Source of the DNA: Forficula auricularia
Lineage: Eukaryota; Arthropoda; Insecta; Dermaptera; Forficulidae
Assembly (NCBI GenBank): GCA_024734495.1
Contig: JALMQS010000068.1
Span: 2,078,075-2,142,074, forward strand
Length of the DNA stretch: 64,000 nt
Reading direction: 5' to 3'
Below, one piece after another: positions 44,149 through 55,375 of the stretch. Numbering within the stretch: position 1 is the first letter of the stretch; each line of letters opens with the position of its first letter. Made by a program: the position numbers and the translations under genes. A model generated the notes under the pieces. The model was given only the letters and a program-made list of their open reading frames with translations. It searched no databases and was not told the DNA's origin.

Positions 44149-44480
44149 CAGTAGAGTCCCGAAAACTCGGCCTAATGTGGACCGAAGGGTGGTCGAGTTT
44201 GTGAAAATGCCCGGTTATCGGGAATGGGGTAAAAAAAGAATAAGTTCGAGTATTTCCTCAGGAAATACACTATGTACTGAACTTGTATGTATTGTTTGCT
44301 TGAGAATTCAACGTATAATAAACTGCCCAAATACCCTTAAACAAAGGATAAGTACGTACTTTATGAAGGCATAGCAAGCCTTTCCTACATGAAAATGAAA
44401 AATTTTCGGGTTTTTTCGCCCTGCCAGGGTGTGGCCGAGTTATCTGGGTTATCGAGTGGTGAGTTTTCGGGACTCTACTG
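44149..44480. mobile_element. Tigger/pogo-like MITE, other subfamily
   Basis: 332 bp with CAGTAGAGTCCCGAAAACTC and inverse GAGTTTTCGGGACTCTACTG, flanked by TA. The form CAGTAGAGTCCCG..AACTCGG is typical of Tigger-type ends. The 77-codon frame inside is a by-product. Confidence 0.75.
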
Positions 44481-44586
44481 TATTTATGTTATAATTGAAT
44501 AATTAAAAAAAAATAAGTATCTAATAATTAGCTTATTTCATGTCTCGATAAATAATTAAAAACAATGTTGATAATTTTATTTTCAG

Positions 44587-44893
44587 AAAAAAATTCAAAA
44601 AAATAGATAATTCGGCCAAGCAAAGGGCTTATCACTAACGGGAGACATTTGGCGAGCAGCGAGTATCAGTCGGGCCCGTTCTTTCTCATGGTAAACATCC
44701 CAGTGCTAAACAAGTAAGTTATTTCTCTATCCCTAATAAATATTATTAATTATATATTTATATTGAATTATAAAATATTAAATTTTATCATTTCAGAATT
44801 GTTCTCGTTCATTTCGACTATTTCTTTGTTCGGACAAACCAACTGGTTAAACCTCGCTTTCTCCATCTACTCATCCGCCAACTCTGAGCCAAG
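44587..44893 (+). other. possible two spliced exons, plus strand
   Basis: Exon 1 would be 44587-44713 (acceptor TTATTTTCAG, donor GTAAGTT) and exon 2 44797-44893 (acceptor TATCATTTCAG, donor GTAAGCT), with an 83-nt intron. Joined, one frame stays open across the junction: it includes RPSKGLITNGRHL, GPFFLMVNIPVLNK, then IVLVHFDYFFVRTNQL and stops near the end of exon 2. A third acceptor (CCTTTGCAG) lies at 45742. GC is higher than in the flanks. No protein family is recognised; it could be a non-coding RNA, 5' exons of a nested gene, or chance. Confidence 0.3.
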
Positions 44894-44967
44894 GTAAGCT
44901 TTTAAACTTTTTTTCTCAATATATAGGCCTTATCTCTCCTTTCAAGGAATATATTTTTAATTTACCA

Positions 44968-45345
44968 TACAGGGTATGGTCAAGTATTGTAATCGTGAAT
45001 GGAAAAAGTGGTTTTGTTTCGATTTTTCGAAATTTCTAAAAAACGGCTTAAACTAATCTGATAAAAAAAAAAAAAAAAAAAATAATCGAAACCATGGCGT
45101 TTCGGTCTACAAGAAATCATTAAAGAGTGAATATAGAAAAAGTTATATTTTACGAGATATTAATTATTTTGTCAAAATGATTATTAGTACGTTAGGACGT
45201 TAGTAAGTTACCAAATGTGTACTCTCTAGCTCAAAAACTAGTGCGAATACCAAAATGAAATTTCACTATTCAGTTGATTAGATTTAAGATATGAAATCGA
45301 ACCCGAAATTAACGAGGGCCGTTCTTAAAAAATTTAAATTATAAA
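44968..45345 (+). repeat. dispersed repeat family E, copy 2
   Basis: ATACAGGGTATGGTCAAGTA, AAAACGGCTTAAACTA, CCATGGCGTTTCGGTCTACA, GAATATAGAAAAAGTTAT. Contains a run of about 22 A at 45060-45082. It lies between exon 2 and the third acceptor of the possible transcript. Confidence 0.6.
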
Positions 45346-46197
45346 ATTTCCAAACTAGGGTCCTATAATAAAAGAGTCATTATTTCTTTCTGGGAATATA
45401 ATGAGGAAGGGGGGGGGGTGTTCAAAAAATAGAACTATTAATATAAGTCCTAGACCCTTGAATTGATAGTGACCCAAAATAGGAGTGAGGGGGGGGGGTT
45501 CAAAAATAAATTAAAATAAAAAAAAAAATTTCAAAAAAAATCGAAGAAAGCTGATATTTACAATAGAAGAATCTATTAAAAAAATATTTTACCAACATTT
45601 ACTGCATATATTTCCATATTTAAACTTATTATACTGCATATTACTTTATTACTTGCAAATTCCAGCATTTTTAACTGCATATTTTGTTTTTATTGCATAA
45701 AAATTCGGTCTCTATTTATGAGCTTCTTCTTTTCCTTTGCAGTAGCTATTTTCCGGGACTCGTTGCTAACACTCACTCATTTGGTATGAGAACTCAAATA
45801 TCTCTGAAAGAAATCGTAAATAAATACATTTTTAATGGATGGCTATTATTATTTGCAAAAAATGCCCAATGGGTTGAAGTTTAATTTAAATTATTTTTCC
45901 TCTTATAAATGTCTACAGAAAATATATATAAAAGCTAAAAATAAATGAAAGTTCCCTAAATTCCAGAAAATTTGGTTTCCATGTCACGTCTTGACCAACT
46001 GCGTGTCTTGGGCTATTAGGCTTTTTTCCCTCCGAAAGAATCGTTCAGAAGATAAATACGAGAGAGAAAGAAGATACAAGGGCGTTTGGCTTTTAGCTTT
46101 TCTCCTTGCAGGGTGATGTTCATCATCTCTCGGTGTTCTAGGAAAAACCCGGACAAGTGCGAGCCGAGCTCGCATACCGAGATTCTTTACCTAATTT

Positions 46198-46605
46198 GCA
46201 GTAAAACCCCGTTTTTATTCAGAACGGGTTCTTACTAGTTAAAACACGTTTCACTGAATACCTTTATGGCAACTAGAGTTTACTGATGTTGGTTGAGTTT
46301 GATTCAAAGGTCTAGAATCTTCATTTTTGACTTACCTCATTTTTTGGTGATTATTTTCAAAAAAATTTTAAACTAAAATGTCAAAAATGATATCCTCTGC
46401 AACTTTGCTTCTAATTTTTGACATTTTCGTATAAAAAAAATTGAAAATAAAAACACGAAATGTGGCGGAATGTCAAAAATGAAGATTCTAGACCTTTGAA
46501 CCAAACTCAACCAACATCAGTAAACTCTAGTTGCCACAAATGTATTCAGTGAAACGCGTTTTAACTAGTAGGAACCCGCTCTTACTAAAAACAGATTTTT
46601 ACTGC
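46198..46605. mobile_element. foldback MITE, GCAGTAAAACCCC ends
   Basis: 408 bp. The left arm GCAGTAAAACCCCGTTTTTA, AACTAGAGTTTACTGATGTT, TCTAGAATCTTCATTTTTGA repeats inverted to the right end ATTTTTACTGC. Arms are about 140 bp with a 120-bp centre that itself holds GTCAAAAATG repeats. Probably a Tc1/Tigger relative judged by its termini. Confidence 0.65.
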
Positions 46606-46617
46606 AACATATATATC

Positions 46618-46680
46618 AGAGGCGTGCGGTCCATGGATGCTGTGGATTCGGAGCATCCCGCAAATTCCAAAATGTCAAGA
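46618..46680 (+). repeat. possible DNA-transposon end
   Basis: CAGAGGCGTGCGGTCCATGG and GGATTCGGAGCATCCCGC look like a hAT-type terminus. The 82-codon frame at 46531 crosses it and the preceding foldback, so it is not a gene. Confidence 0.3.
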
Positions 46681-48217
46681 GTATTTTCATCCATGTTATA
46701 TTTGATAATTTGTAAAATTTTAAAAACACTTTTAATAAATACTATACAACTAATTCATTTAAAGTTATATAAAATTTAAAATTTACAGAGCTTTTTAACT
46801 TTAGATAATTTGAAGAATATGAAAAAAATATTCCAGATTTCCTATTTTAATCACTTCAGCTTTCTTGTGTAAAATTCTTTGATTTTATGAGGTTAAAAAG
46901 TGAAGTAATTTATATGTACACGACGTCTGACTTTTATTTAAAATCTCTAAATTGTATTAAAAAGATTAATAGTGAAAAATGAACTAAAAGATGTTTGGGC
47001 ATTGGGCAAAAGTATTTGCTTTAATGAAATCCGATTGAATATTCTCTCTCTATAACGAGGATCGTTTTGGTCCGAGTGCAAAACGCGATTCCTAGAATAA
47101 TAGAAATTAAGAAATTAATCTCTAATAGTCTGAAACAGGTTTGAACTTGTATTGACATTCTTGAAATACACCTTTGAAGAAAGAGAGAAGATCATTGTAT
47201 CCGCGCTCTTTCTAGTTATTTTGCTCGATCAGATTCTAATGAAAGAATCGCTCACCCGCACATTAAATAATAAAAAAGTGAAAACTGTTTCAAGACTCGG
47301 TGCACTAGAGGTGCTCTAGTAATTATTAATAAACTTAAATATAAATTGTTCATTTATAGCTATACTCAGTGGAGAGGATCAATCCACAAAGCAAAATATT
47401 TAGTGGGAATTTTTTTTATTAAAACAAATAGGTACTTCAAGAAATTAAAAAAGAGCATTAATTCTTGATTAAACATATGATATATATTTAATTACGGCTA
47501 GTTTGCCATAATAAATGGTTTGTCGTTGCTTTTAGTCATCCCATGAGCCCTACCCTTGGAGGGGTTCTGACCCCCCCCCCTCCGTGGCTATACTATTTAT
47601 AACATACTCTTAAAATCTCAATAGAATAATTCAAAAAATAATATATTCTGCATTTCGAAAGAGATATTTGAAAATATAATCAGTAGGTACTAATGTATTG
47701 ATACAAAATAATTTTTTGACTTTCCGTTCTTGGGTTATCATGGGTATCGGAATTAAGACACACAAAGAGAATAAATAATAGTTGTAAAATATTTTTCTGC
47801 GCGTCGACAGTCAGTTTTCAACTATGAAAAGAATTGAAACATTATCAGAAGAAGCTGAAGTGAATATAGATTATCCGCTCTGTTTAAATATCAATTGATA
47901 AAAATATAATGTTAAATTTGAAAAAATAACGAAAAATTCTATGATGCGGTTATCGATAAATTTTGCAAAAAAGGAGCGAAAAATAAAATAAAATTTCAAA
48001 AAAATGTAGGTCTATTTATTTGGACAGCATCCCTTGGTTGAAAAGTCAGCGCTCGCATTTGATATAGAGTGTATATATATATATACATTTGTTTAATTAA
48101 GGTACAATTGTGATAAATATATTTATATGAATTTACATAAGTATATATTACAATGATAATTGTGGTGAATTGATTCTATAAATAACTACATATTTTACAA
48201 ATATTTACAAGTTTATA
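46681..48217. other. no gene seen
   Basis: AT-rich, with a C run at 47571-47582. Could be decayed interior of a DNA transposon starting at 46.62 kb. Confidence 0.4.
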
Positions 48218-48469
48218 TTGTACCAGGGACGTTTTGGGCACACATATCTATCTCAATTTTACGCTTGGCGATGTGTGATTATTTATAAGCTATTAAATTC
48301 GGATAAATTGATTTGCCCTTCTTACTTAGAAAATATATTTATCTTCGGTCGCTCCACCGGGAAGACAACGCTAGTGCAGGTGCACTATAAAAATAAACAC
48401 TCCTTTCATTACTTCAAATTGGCTGGTGCAAGGCTTTCTCAGGCAACTTCCATCCAAATTTAATGCAAA

Positions 48470-48517
48470 CCCGACTCTTGGCGCTCTCAGGTTTTCGTTC
48501 TTTATGGATCCCAATAA
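48470..48517 (+). repeat. segment shared with 9.84 kb
   Basis: CCCGACTCTTGGCGCTCTCA, GGTTTTCG, TTTATGGATCCCAATA. It lies just after the 81-codon frame at 48218, which I do not recognise. Confidence 0.45.
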
Positions 48518-49069
48518 CTGATACTCCTTAAGTACCAAATTGAGCATTAAAAAGTTTTTTTTGCTTTGTATTTTCGAAATATCTCAAAAACAGCTGAAAC
48601 TATTTATTATTCGCCTTAAGAGTTCTTTTGTAAAAAACCCTTGAAACGTGAAAAAATGTTGTGGCAGCAGTATTTGGGCTCAGTGCATATAAAGGCGCCA
48701 ATCAGTATTTTGCACGACGGCGCAAAAGGGACTTGGGGCGTCGCTGACTATTAGGTATATATTATTATAGGTAAGGAACGCAGGGTATGCAAACACAATT
48801 TGCACTTGGCCAAATTATTATATATACACGGAGAGCTCCTTCTCTTGAAAAAAAACTTTTGCTACAACTCTATATGGTTAGGATCTAATAATATGTTATC
48901 TTTAACGTTTAACTTAGTAATTTAAGTTACTGTGCTCAACTGAAAACAAAAAATTATACATTACGTAGACTTAGGAAGTAAAAGTTAGAGTGTTGAGGGG
49001 AGTTTAATTAATTGAGCTTAAGTACTCATTGGAACTTGATTGAGTAGTAAATAAGCATTTTCCTTTTGA

Positions 49070-49250
49070 TGTCTGTCCAGCCGACACGATGCGAATTAAA
49101 CCCGCAGTGGATTAATTGTTATTAGATTTAAAAGGGTGTCGGTCGGTGGCTCTTAGCAAGCCAGAAGAGATCATCTCTTGGGCAGCGAGAAGAGGATTCA
49201 CCCTGGGCTGGGACAATCAATCCAGCTTGGGACAATTAGCAACGGCTGCA
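49070..49250. other. moderate-GC unique segment
   Basis: GGGTGTCGGTCGGTGGCTCT, GGGCAGCGAGAAGAGG, CCCTGGGCTGGGACAATC. Frames cross it but no domain is recognised. Possibly an unannotated exon or regulatory DNA. Confidence 0.2.
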
Positions 49251-49252
49251 CT

Positions 49253-49254
49253 CA

Positions 49255-49283
<29 letters not shown>
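49253..49283. repeat. (CA)n microsatellite
   Basis: About 15 CA units. It creates His/Thr runs in two accidental frames. Confidence 0.9.
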
Positions 49284-49285
<2 letters not shown>

Positions 49286-50009
49286 CACAAGCAATGTCCA
49301 GGCCTTCCCTCCTACTATTCGATTTATTGTTTTTTCGCTAAAATTACTTCGCTCAAATATGTAGTCATACTAATTACTTTTAAATTAATCGTCCAGGGAT
49401 TTTATTTCCATTAGCCATTGTTGAAAAAAATAGAATTGCGAATTCTCTTAGTGGTAATGCAAATTTTGTTTTTATATTAACTTTATTAAAATAAAAACAA
49501 TGAAAATTGCTACTGACGGATCTGCATAAACACTGAATAAGCAAACGAGGGAGCCCTTTGGTAGTCGAAAATAGAGGTTCATGAGGCCGAAATTACAAAC
49601 AATTCCCAATCGTTTTGAAATATGTTTACTCGCTACGTCCCAGAGGCAGGCGCAACTAGTATTGAATTCCCTCAAAAAATATTAATTTTTTTGACCATTG
49701 TGTTGAAAAATGTCTGGAATGTGGGGAAAAATCATTTTCAAGCATGATTTTTTTTCTATTTATGTGTCTAAATTTCGATATCCTCAATAACTTGAAAAAA
49801 CAAACAAGGAAAAGTCATAAAAAGTTCGTTCTTGTGCTAAAATGTTTGTATTTCCAGTGCGAACAACTAATTAGATTTTAACATTTTTAGTTCCAGATCT
49901 TGTTAAAAAACGCAAAATCATTCAAAAAATGATATTTGAAACTAATAGCAAACAGCGTTCCCAGTCTTAAAAAAGTTGTCTAATTTTAAAGGATTTCTTT
50001 GCTATAAAG

Positions 50010-50070
50010 CTAAAAGAATAATAGTTAGAAGGGTTGTATTCCCTTCATTAGGAATCAAATCAAGGATCAA
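50010..50070 (-). repeat. tRNA-like SINE, decayed fragment
   Basis: Minus strand GATTTGATTCCTAATGAAGG then GAATACAACCCTTCTAAC resembles the T arm and tail of the family. Confidence 0.3.
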
Positions 50071-50289
50071 AAAACAGACAAGTTCCAGATAGCTCTGTTA
50101 AGACTGGCTAAGGGACATTTTTTTTTATAATGATACTGATAAAAGAAGAAGTTTCACCGAAAAGGTTCAACTTCTGAAGTCCGCTGTGGACCGTTGTATC
50201 TTGGAAATAAGTAGAGATTTAGGGATTGGGTCGGAGTTGAAGGTGTTGGTGGATGCGTGTCTTGAATGATTAAATAACTTTTAAGGAGT

Positions 50290-50640
50290 TAGGTGTTGGT
50301 TCTATGTGAAACATTTTAATATAATAATAAAACTTGAGCAAGATGGGAGGTAGGTTTCACAAAAAAAAGAAATAAAACAAAATTGAGTTTTGAATTCGAT
50401 ATATTTCGGGGTGAGCACATCATCAGGAGTCAAAGTAAACCGGGCTCACCCCCGAAATATACTTACTTACTTAGTTACTTAGACGACCCGTTATTCGATG
50501 CGTCGATTCGTTGCATGCGGGTCCCAAGAATATTTCCATCTGTACTCGAAATATATCGAATTCAAAACTCAATTTTGTTTTATTTCTTTTTTTGTGAAAC
50601 CTACCTCGCATCTTGCTAAAATTTTATTATTATATGAAAG
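50290..50640. mobile_element. family C foldback
   Basis: The left end GGTGTTGGTTCTATGTGAAA with GGGAGGTAGGTTTCAC; the right arm GTGAAACCTACCTCGCATCT. A central insertion of tandem TTAC units (50459-50481) and unrelated sequence separates the arms. The minus core is below. The frame at 50383 is a by-product. Confidence 0.6.
50398..50426 (-). ncRNA. hammerhead motif, family C, stem II weak
   Basis: CUGAUGA, GUGCUCACCCC, GAAA, UAU, AUC. The box, GAAA and site are intact, and AUAU is self-complementary, but stem II does not pair well in this copy. Confidence 0.4.
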
Positions 50641-51429
50641 ATTAAAGGTTATAATGTTGCTGGAAAGACGGTCGGAGGAAGAGTATTCCAGTCTCTAGAT
50701 GTCATAGGGATAAACGAGTTGGCAAATGCGTTTGTTCGGTAGTATCCAATTTAAGCGCGTAGGGATGTTGAGTCCTAGAGAAACATTTACTTACCGCCAA
50801 AAATAAATAAATAATGAGAAATAAAAAAAAAAGATATTTTATTGAAATTTATTTGCGAGTTTTATAGTAGAGAAGAAATTGAAAACAATTCGAAGATGTG
50901 AACAGATGCAAATGAAGAAAAAAAAATTCAACAAATTATTTGAAAAACGAATTTCTCTTCTTCTGAAAACATTTTTAATAAGAGGTGAAAGATAATTACT
51001 TGAACGTTATTTCTCCTCCGTTCAGGACTTGATATTATATTTTAGTTTTTCATTTTCTAACTAAACTTTGAATGAAGTGTCGGATATTCAATTTTAGTTC
51101 AATTTCGACTTTAATAAAATTCCCAAAATGAAAAAGTTCACATCAGTGTTGATTATTCAATTCGCTTCCATTTAGAAGATTTTTTAAATCAAAGGAATGA
51201 ATAATAATAACCTTTGGATAGTCATGAATGAAAAATGCAATATGGTTTTAAACTTCGTGTAGAGTTTGAATATTTTAAACAAAAACATAAAAAAGCAGGA
51301 GGGAAAGAATGGTCGTAATCTGATTACCTCGAGGGACGCTTAATTTCTAATTTTTCTTAAGATTTCATGTAAATTACGAATTGAAAATGGGGAGAGAGGG
51401 TACAAAATGTTCATTATAGCATCCCTTAA

Positions 51430-51760
51430 CATGTTATCAATGAAATAAAGTAGAAAAAGGAGAAAAGTGTAGTGCGAAAGAGAAAGTGGCTGCGAACTGG
51501 GGAGAAAGTACGCCAGGGGGTGTTGAGGGGGGCCGCGCCCATCCTTCTATCCACAGACAGACAAATATCAGGAAGAATCTCGAAGGGAATCAAGGGGAAA
51601 ATCTTGGGGGGAGAATCGAGGATCCAGATTAGAGGGCGGAACAGGCCAAGATAACGCAAAGGGGCTGGCTGGCTGGCTGGCTCGGGGATTATCGAAGAAC
51701 GAAGAACACCCTCTCGAACAGCCCCAAACAAACCCAACCACCGAAAGTTCAAACCCTTCA
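51430..51760. other. GC-rich patch in AT-rich DNA
   Basis: A 330-bp block with markedly higher GC (GGGGGCCGCGCCC, GGGGAGAATC, GGCT repeats). It gives overlapping open frames of 123 codons (minus) and 60 codons (plus), neither with a recognisable domain or Gly-X-Y. It could be a promoter, an untranslated exon or an insertion. Nothing in the sequence decides. Confidence 0.35.
51663..51682. repeat. (GGCT)n microsatellite
   Basis: GGCTGGCTGGCTGGCTGGCT, five units within the GC-rich patch. Confidence 0.85.
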
Positions 51761-52221
51761 AAAAGTTAAGTTGCAAGTAGGATTTGGCCTGATGCATTCA
51801 CTAACTACCTTTAGAAAAAAAACATTTGGCCAATTAATCGAAACCATCCGAGTCGTCATCACCCAACATTCAAAATAACAAACGTCTAACAAGCAAGTTG
51901 CAAATTACTACATTAATCCAAGCTGCATTCAATCAGCTAAGTTACTTAAACATTTGCCTGGCAATAAAACGTTTAGAAATATATTAGTTTATAGATATAT
52001 TATGGTATTTTAACATTCAAATAAATATATTTTTATTTGACTGAAATAAGGAGGTATTAGAATAAACTAGTTCTAGAACCAGAAGTTATTTGATCATAGC
52101 TTATAAACAATATCCATAAGAACAAGGAATGGCTTTGTTTTGCACAATGTGCCTTGTGTTATTTTTTACTTTTACTTATATCTATATTATTATATGAATG
52201 ATATGATTATTACTTTATGTT

Positions 52222-52303
52222 AAGGGAGAAGAATGGTGGTTCTTGGTGAAAGATTTTAAATAAAGTAAAGAATTTTTTTTTTCGAAATTTTCTTTACTTT
52301 ATT
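52222..52303. repeat. family C end with small hairpin
   Basis: TTAAGGGAGAAGAATGGTGG, TTCTTGGTGAAAGATTTTAA is the family C terminus inverted. It is followed by a hairpin of AAATAAAGTAAAGAATTTTT around 52270. Confidence 0.45.
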
Positions 52304-52304
52304 A

Positions 52305-53089
52305 CAGGGTGTACAGTCAAACAGAATTTTCAAATTCCCAGTTATTTCCCGGTTTTCACTGTTATAAATCTTCGATTTCCCGGTCAGCAGTAGCCTATTA
52401 ATAAAGATTATTTGTTGCATAATTATTCAAACCATCAAAACAATCACGTAGCATGTAAAAAATTCCAACTTGCATAAATTCAAATAGTCCACTCTCGCAA
52501 ATCCGGTAAAGTAGGTGGGTGAAATAACTAAGTTTAGCCGGATTAATAATACAGTAAATATCATTTTACACTGCTGTATTAATACGCGAAAGACGTCTTT
52601 CAAAGACGTCTTAAGACTTTGCAAGGGGTGGTTTATGTCAAGGGACTTTGGGGGGGGGGGGGGGGATATTAATCTAAAAAAAATATATATATAATCAAAA
52701 AAGCAAATTTAATATTTTTTTGTAAGGGGCCAATTTAAGGGCAGATATTTGAAAAAGGGGCATAAAATACACATGAGTTAATGAAGACTTCCTTTTCAAC
52801 AGTAAAGCTGATTATGTCACAACTTTGAAAAAATTAAAGAATTACCAAATTTTCATTACGGGGCCGACTATAGGGGTTAGATTTCTTCATAAATCTCATG
52901 TTGAGTGGATTTATATTACAACAAATAGATCTTTGTTTGTATTTATGTAAAATAAGGGTGTTTCTGGATTTGTCTCCTTTTTTATATCGAAATTCCTGGC
53001 TTTTTCCCGGTTTTTTCCCCGGTTGTTGGAATTCCCAGCTTATTTCCGGTTTTCCCGATTTCCTGGTTGGGTGGTCATCCTGTTATTAT
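52305..53089. mobile_element. TTA-flanked DNA element
   Basis: Ends CAGGGTGTACAGTCAAACAG and the inverse of CAGGATGACCACCCAACCAG, both followed inward by CCCGGTTTTC-type sequence. TTA lies on both sides. About 785 bp, with a G run at 52650-52665. The class is uncertain. Frames at 52427 and 52898 are not recognisable. Confidence 0.45.
52648..52666. repeat. poly-G run
   Basis: About 18 consecutive G inside the TTA-flanked element. Confidence 0.8.
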
Positions 53090-53332
53090 TACTTTACATG
53101 AATCGATTCTTTAACAAAATTCCAATTTTATAAGGTATAGGTCCAATTAAATTTTAATGAAATGTGCATTATTTCTTCATGTTATTTTTATTAAAAATTA
53201 ACAGAGTGTATGTTAAATTTTAAACGTTTTGCTCAATTTACAAGTAGTGGCTAGGCCATATTTTAATTTGTACCATTTTTGAAACTTTATATAGATTTAT
53301 AGATTTAACTTATCTCAAAAATAAAACTTAGG

Positions 53333-53465
53333 GAATAGAACGCGGTGTGGGTTTATAGTAAAAGGCCTTTAAATTATAATAGGTTGGAGTTGGTGGTGTT
53401 TCACAGCATCACAGCAAACCTTACTGTGAAACTACCACCAACTCCAACCTATTATAATTCTCTAA
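53333..53465. mobile_element. family C foldback, short
   Basis: GGGAATAGAACGCGGTGTGG and AGGTTGGAGTTGGTGGTGTT with the inverse ACCACCAACTCCAACCTATT. The centre is only CACAGCATCACAGCAAACCT, so the ribozyme region was deleted. Confidence 0.6.
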
Positions 53466-54699
53466 ATAATATAGCCCCAACTTCTTTCTGCGCTAAAATC
53501 TTTTGTAAAAATTAAAAGAATTCGAAAAATAAAAAAATAAATAAAAATGAAAAATGGCCCTCTTATAGAAAATTCGTTTTTTCTAAGAAAATGAGGAAAA
53601 CAAACAACTTATATCTATACAATTTTTCAAAAAAAAATTTTTTAATTATTTGAAAAAACTGATAAAATATTTTTTTATAAAACAGATAGATTTTAGTTAT
53701 TGTGATGTACAAAAGCCAGAAATTGTAAAGAATTGAAAATTCAACATACCATAAAAGACTTCAAAAGACAAAAACAAAATTACGTGTCGATTATTTTTTT
53801 GCTTCGTGACTAAGGAGCTAATCTAATTGCTTACGTATGCATAAAAGCATGTAAAATGTCCCCTTTCTTGATTTTATATAAGTGAGTTGTAATTTCTGGA
53901 AACATTCTTTCATATTCGATAAATTCGAAAGAAGGGGGTCCGCGCACAGTGCACCAGGGGGATCACCTTCATCGTTCCTCCACTTTTGGCAAACCACATT
54001 CGAATTTCCCCAAATTCTAGATTTTGCTTTTTAACACTGTTTTTCGCATATAGTAGGGGGTGTTAAGCAGTTGGCCCTTTAAAAGTTTAATTACGCGTCG
54101 ACAACTGCAAGGGCGACAGAATTAAGAAATTGTCAAAAAAATTAGCGAATTTTTAATTTTCATACAATTACCTTTGAGAGATTTACGACTTTTTTAAAAA
54201 TTTATAAAGTTAATCGGTAAACTTAAAACCACGCTGTCATGATATTGGCATTCAGCAGATAATAATAAAATTCATAATAGCATCCAAACAGAGGGGTGAA
54301 CCACGACCTAATATTGTGTACACCCACTTCAACATTCTTTTCCAAATAGAAGACAATAGATGAAGGGGCATTATCTAATGAATTCCAAAATAATTCCACA
54401 TAATTCCAAAGACGTGTACACCTAATTCCAATTGCGGTTCACCCTCGACCCAAACTATATATTTAATATATAACTAAATATAACTAAATTTATATATTTA
54501 ATTGTAATTTAATAATGTCAAATAATTCTAATTGTATAGTTATATGTATATAAATATAACTTTATGTAATTAATGTATTATATTAAAAAATCACATTAGA
54601 TTCTCTCTCATTTGAAATGATCATACTAATTTTGTTCTTTAGAATTACTTCAATTTAGGTTTCCCCCAAGCCGTTTTGAGAAAATCGGAAAAAGTCAAA
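53466..54699. other. no gene seen
   Basis: AT-rich with a moderate-GC part at 53930-54060. Nothing recognisable. Confidence 0.45.
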
Positions 54700-54790
54700 A
54701 ATATTTCTAATCAGAAGACTGATGATGAATATCAAACCTTCGAAACTATATCTCTAACAAAAAATTATATATTTATAGATACATTATAGA
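54700..54790 (+). repeat. family A ribozyme-region fragment
   Basis: Isolated piece with the family A ribozyme and the AT-rich spacer that normally follows it. Flanking termini are not recognisable. Confidence 0.45.
54719..54753 (+). ncRNA. hammerhead motif, family A, decayed
   Basis: CUGAUGA, extra U, a stem II with two mismatches (GAAUAU versus ACCUUC), GAAACUAUA, then UCUC in place of GUC. The box and GAAA are intact but the cleavage site is altered to AUC after an imperfect stem III. Confidence 0.45.
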
Positions 54791-55045
54791 TATTTAAATT
54801 CGGTTTAAATAGATATATGTCGCGCTGAGAAAAAAATGACATAATTTACATAGAATTTGTGATATATATGTCTAATATTTGCTAAAAATGCGTCATATCT
54901 CATATTTCACTTTTAATCGATAATGATTGCCAGGTTTCACTTCTGTCGTGCGGTCTAATGCACACAAACTAATTTTTTTTAACATGGAAGAATACTTCTT
55001 TAATTTTGCGCATATGTTACTTAAAAAAATAATAGATACAACCTC

Positions 55046-55375
55046 TTTAATATGTTAAGTTGGAGTTGGTGGTGTTTCACAAGGAGAAAAAATTAAAATA
55101 CAAAGATTTTTTAAACTTACTCTATATATTTCGAGCTCTTAACTCATACCTACACTAACTCACAAACAACTGTCCATCATATTAAATAAATTTTGTTCAT
55201 CATTTTCTCTTCAGTCAATGTTCTTCTGACGATGAGTTAAGACCTCGAAATATATAGAGTAAACTTAAAAAATCTTAGTATTTTAATTTTTCCTCCTTGT
55301 GAAACACCACCAATTCCAACCTAATATAATTTTAACAATGTTTCACTATAAACCAACACCGCGTTCCCTAAATTT
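55046..55375. mobile_element. family C foldback
   Basis: AGTTGGAGTTGGTGGTGTTT at the left pairs with AACACCACCAATTCCAACCT on the right, ending GTTTCACTATAAACCAACAC and CGCGTTCCCTAAAT. The centre holds a plus-strand ribozyme core and, on the left, its 3' half only. Confidence 0.65.
55226..55260 (+). ncRNA. hammerhead motif, family C
   Basis: CUGACGA, extra U, stem II GAG/CUC with a 7-nt loop, GAAA, then UAUAUAGAGU. The box and GAAA are intact; stem II is short and the cleavage site unclear. Confidence 0.45.

Noticed and set aside
48218..48463. 81-codon frame containing GRSTGKTT, which looks like a P-loop
   Set aside because: The glycine/lysine pattern is isolated, no Walker B or other conserved part follows, and the frame ends in a dispersed repeat.
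51426..51797. 123-codon minus-strand frame
   Set aside because: It overlaps a plus-strand frame in the GC-rich patch, has low-complexity Pro/Ala/Leu stretches and no domain; GC content alone explains it.
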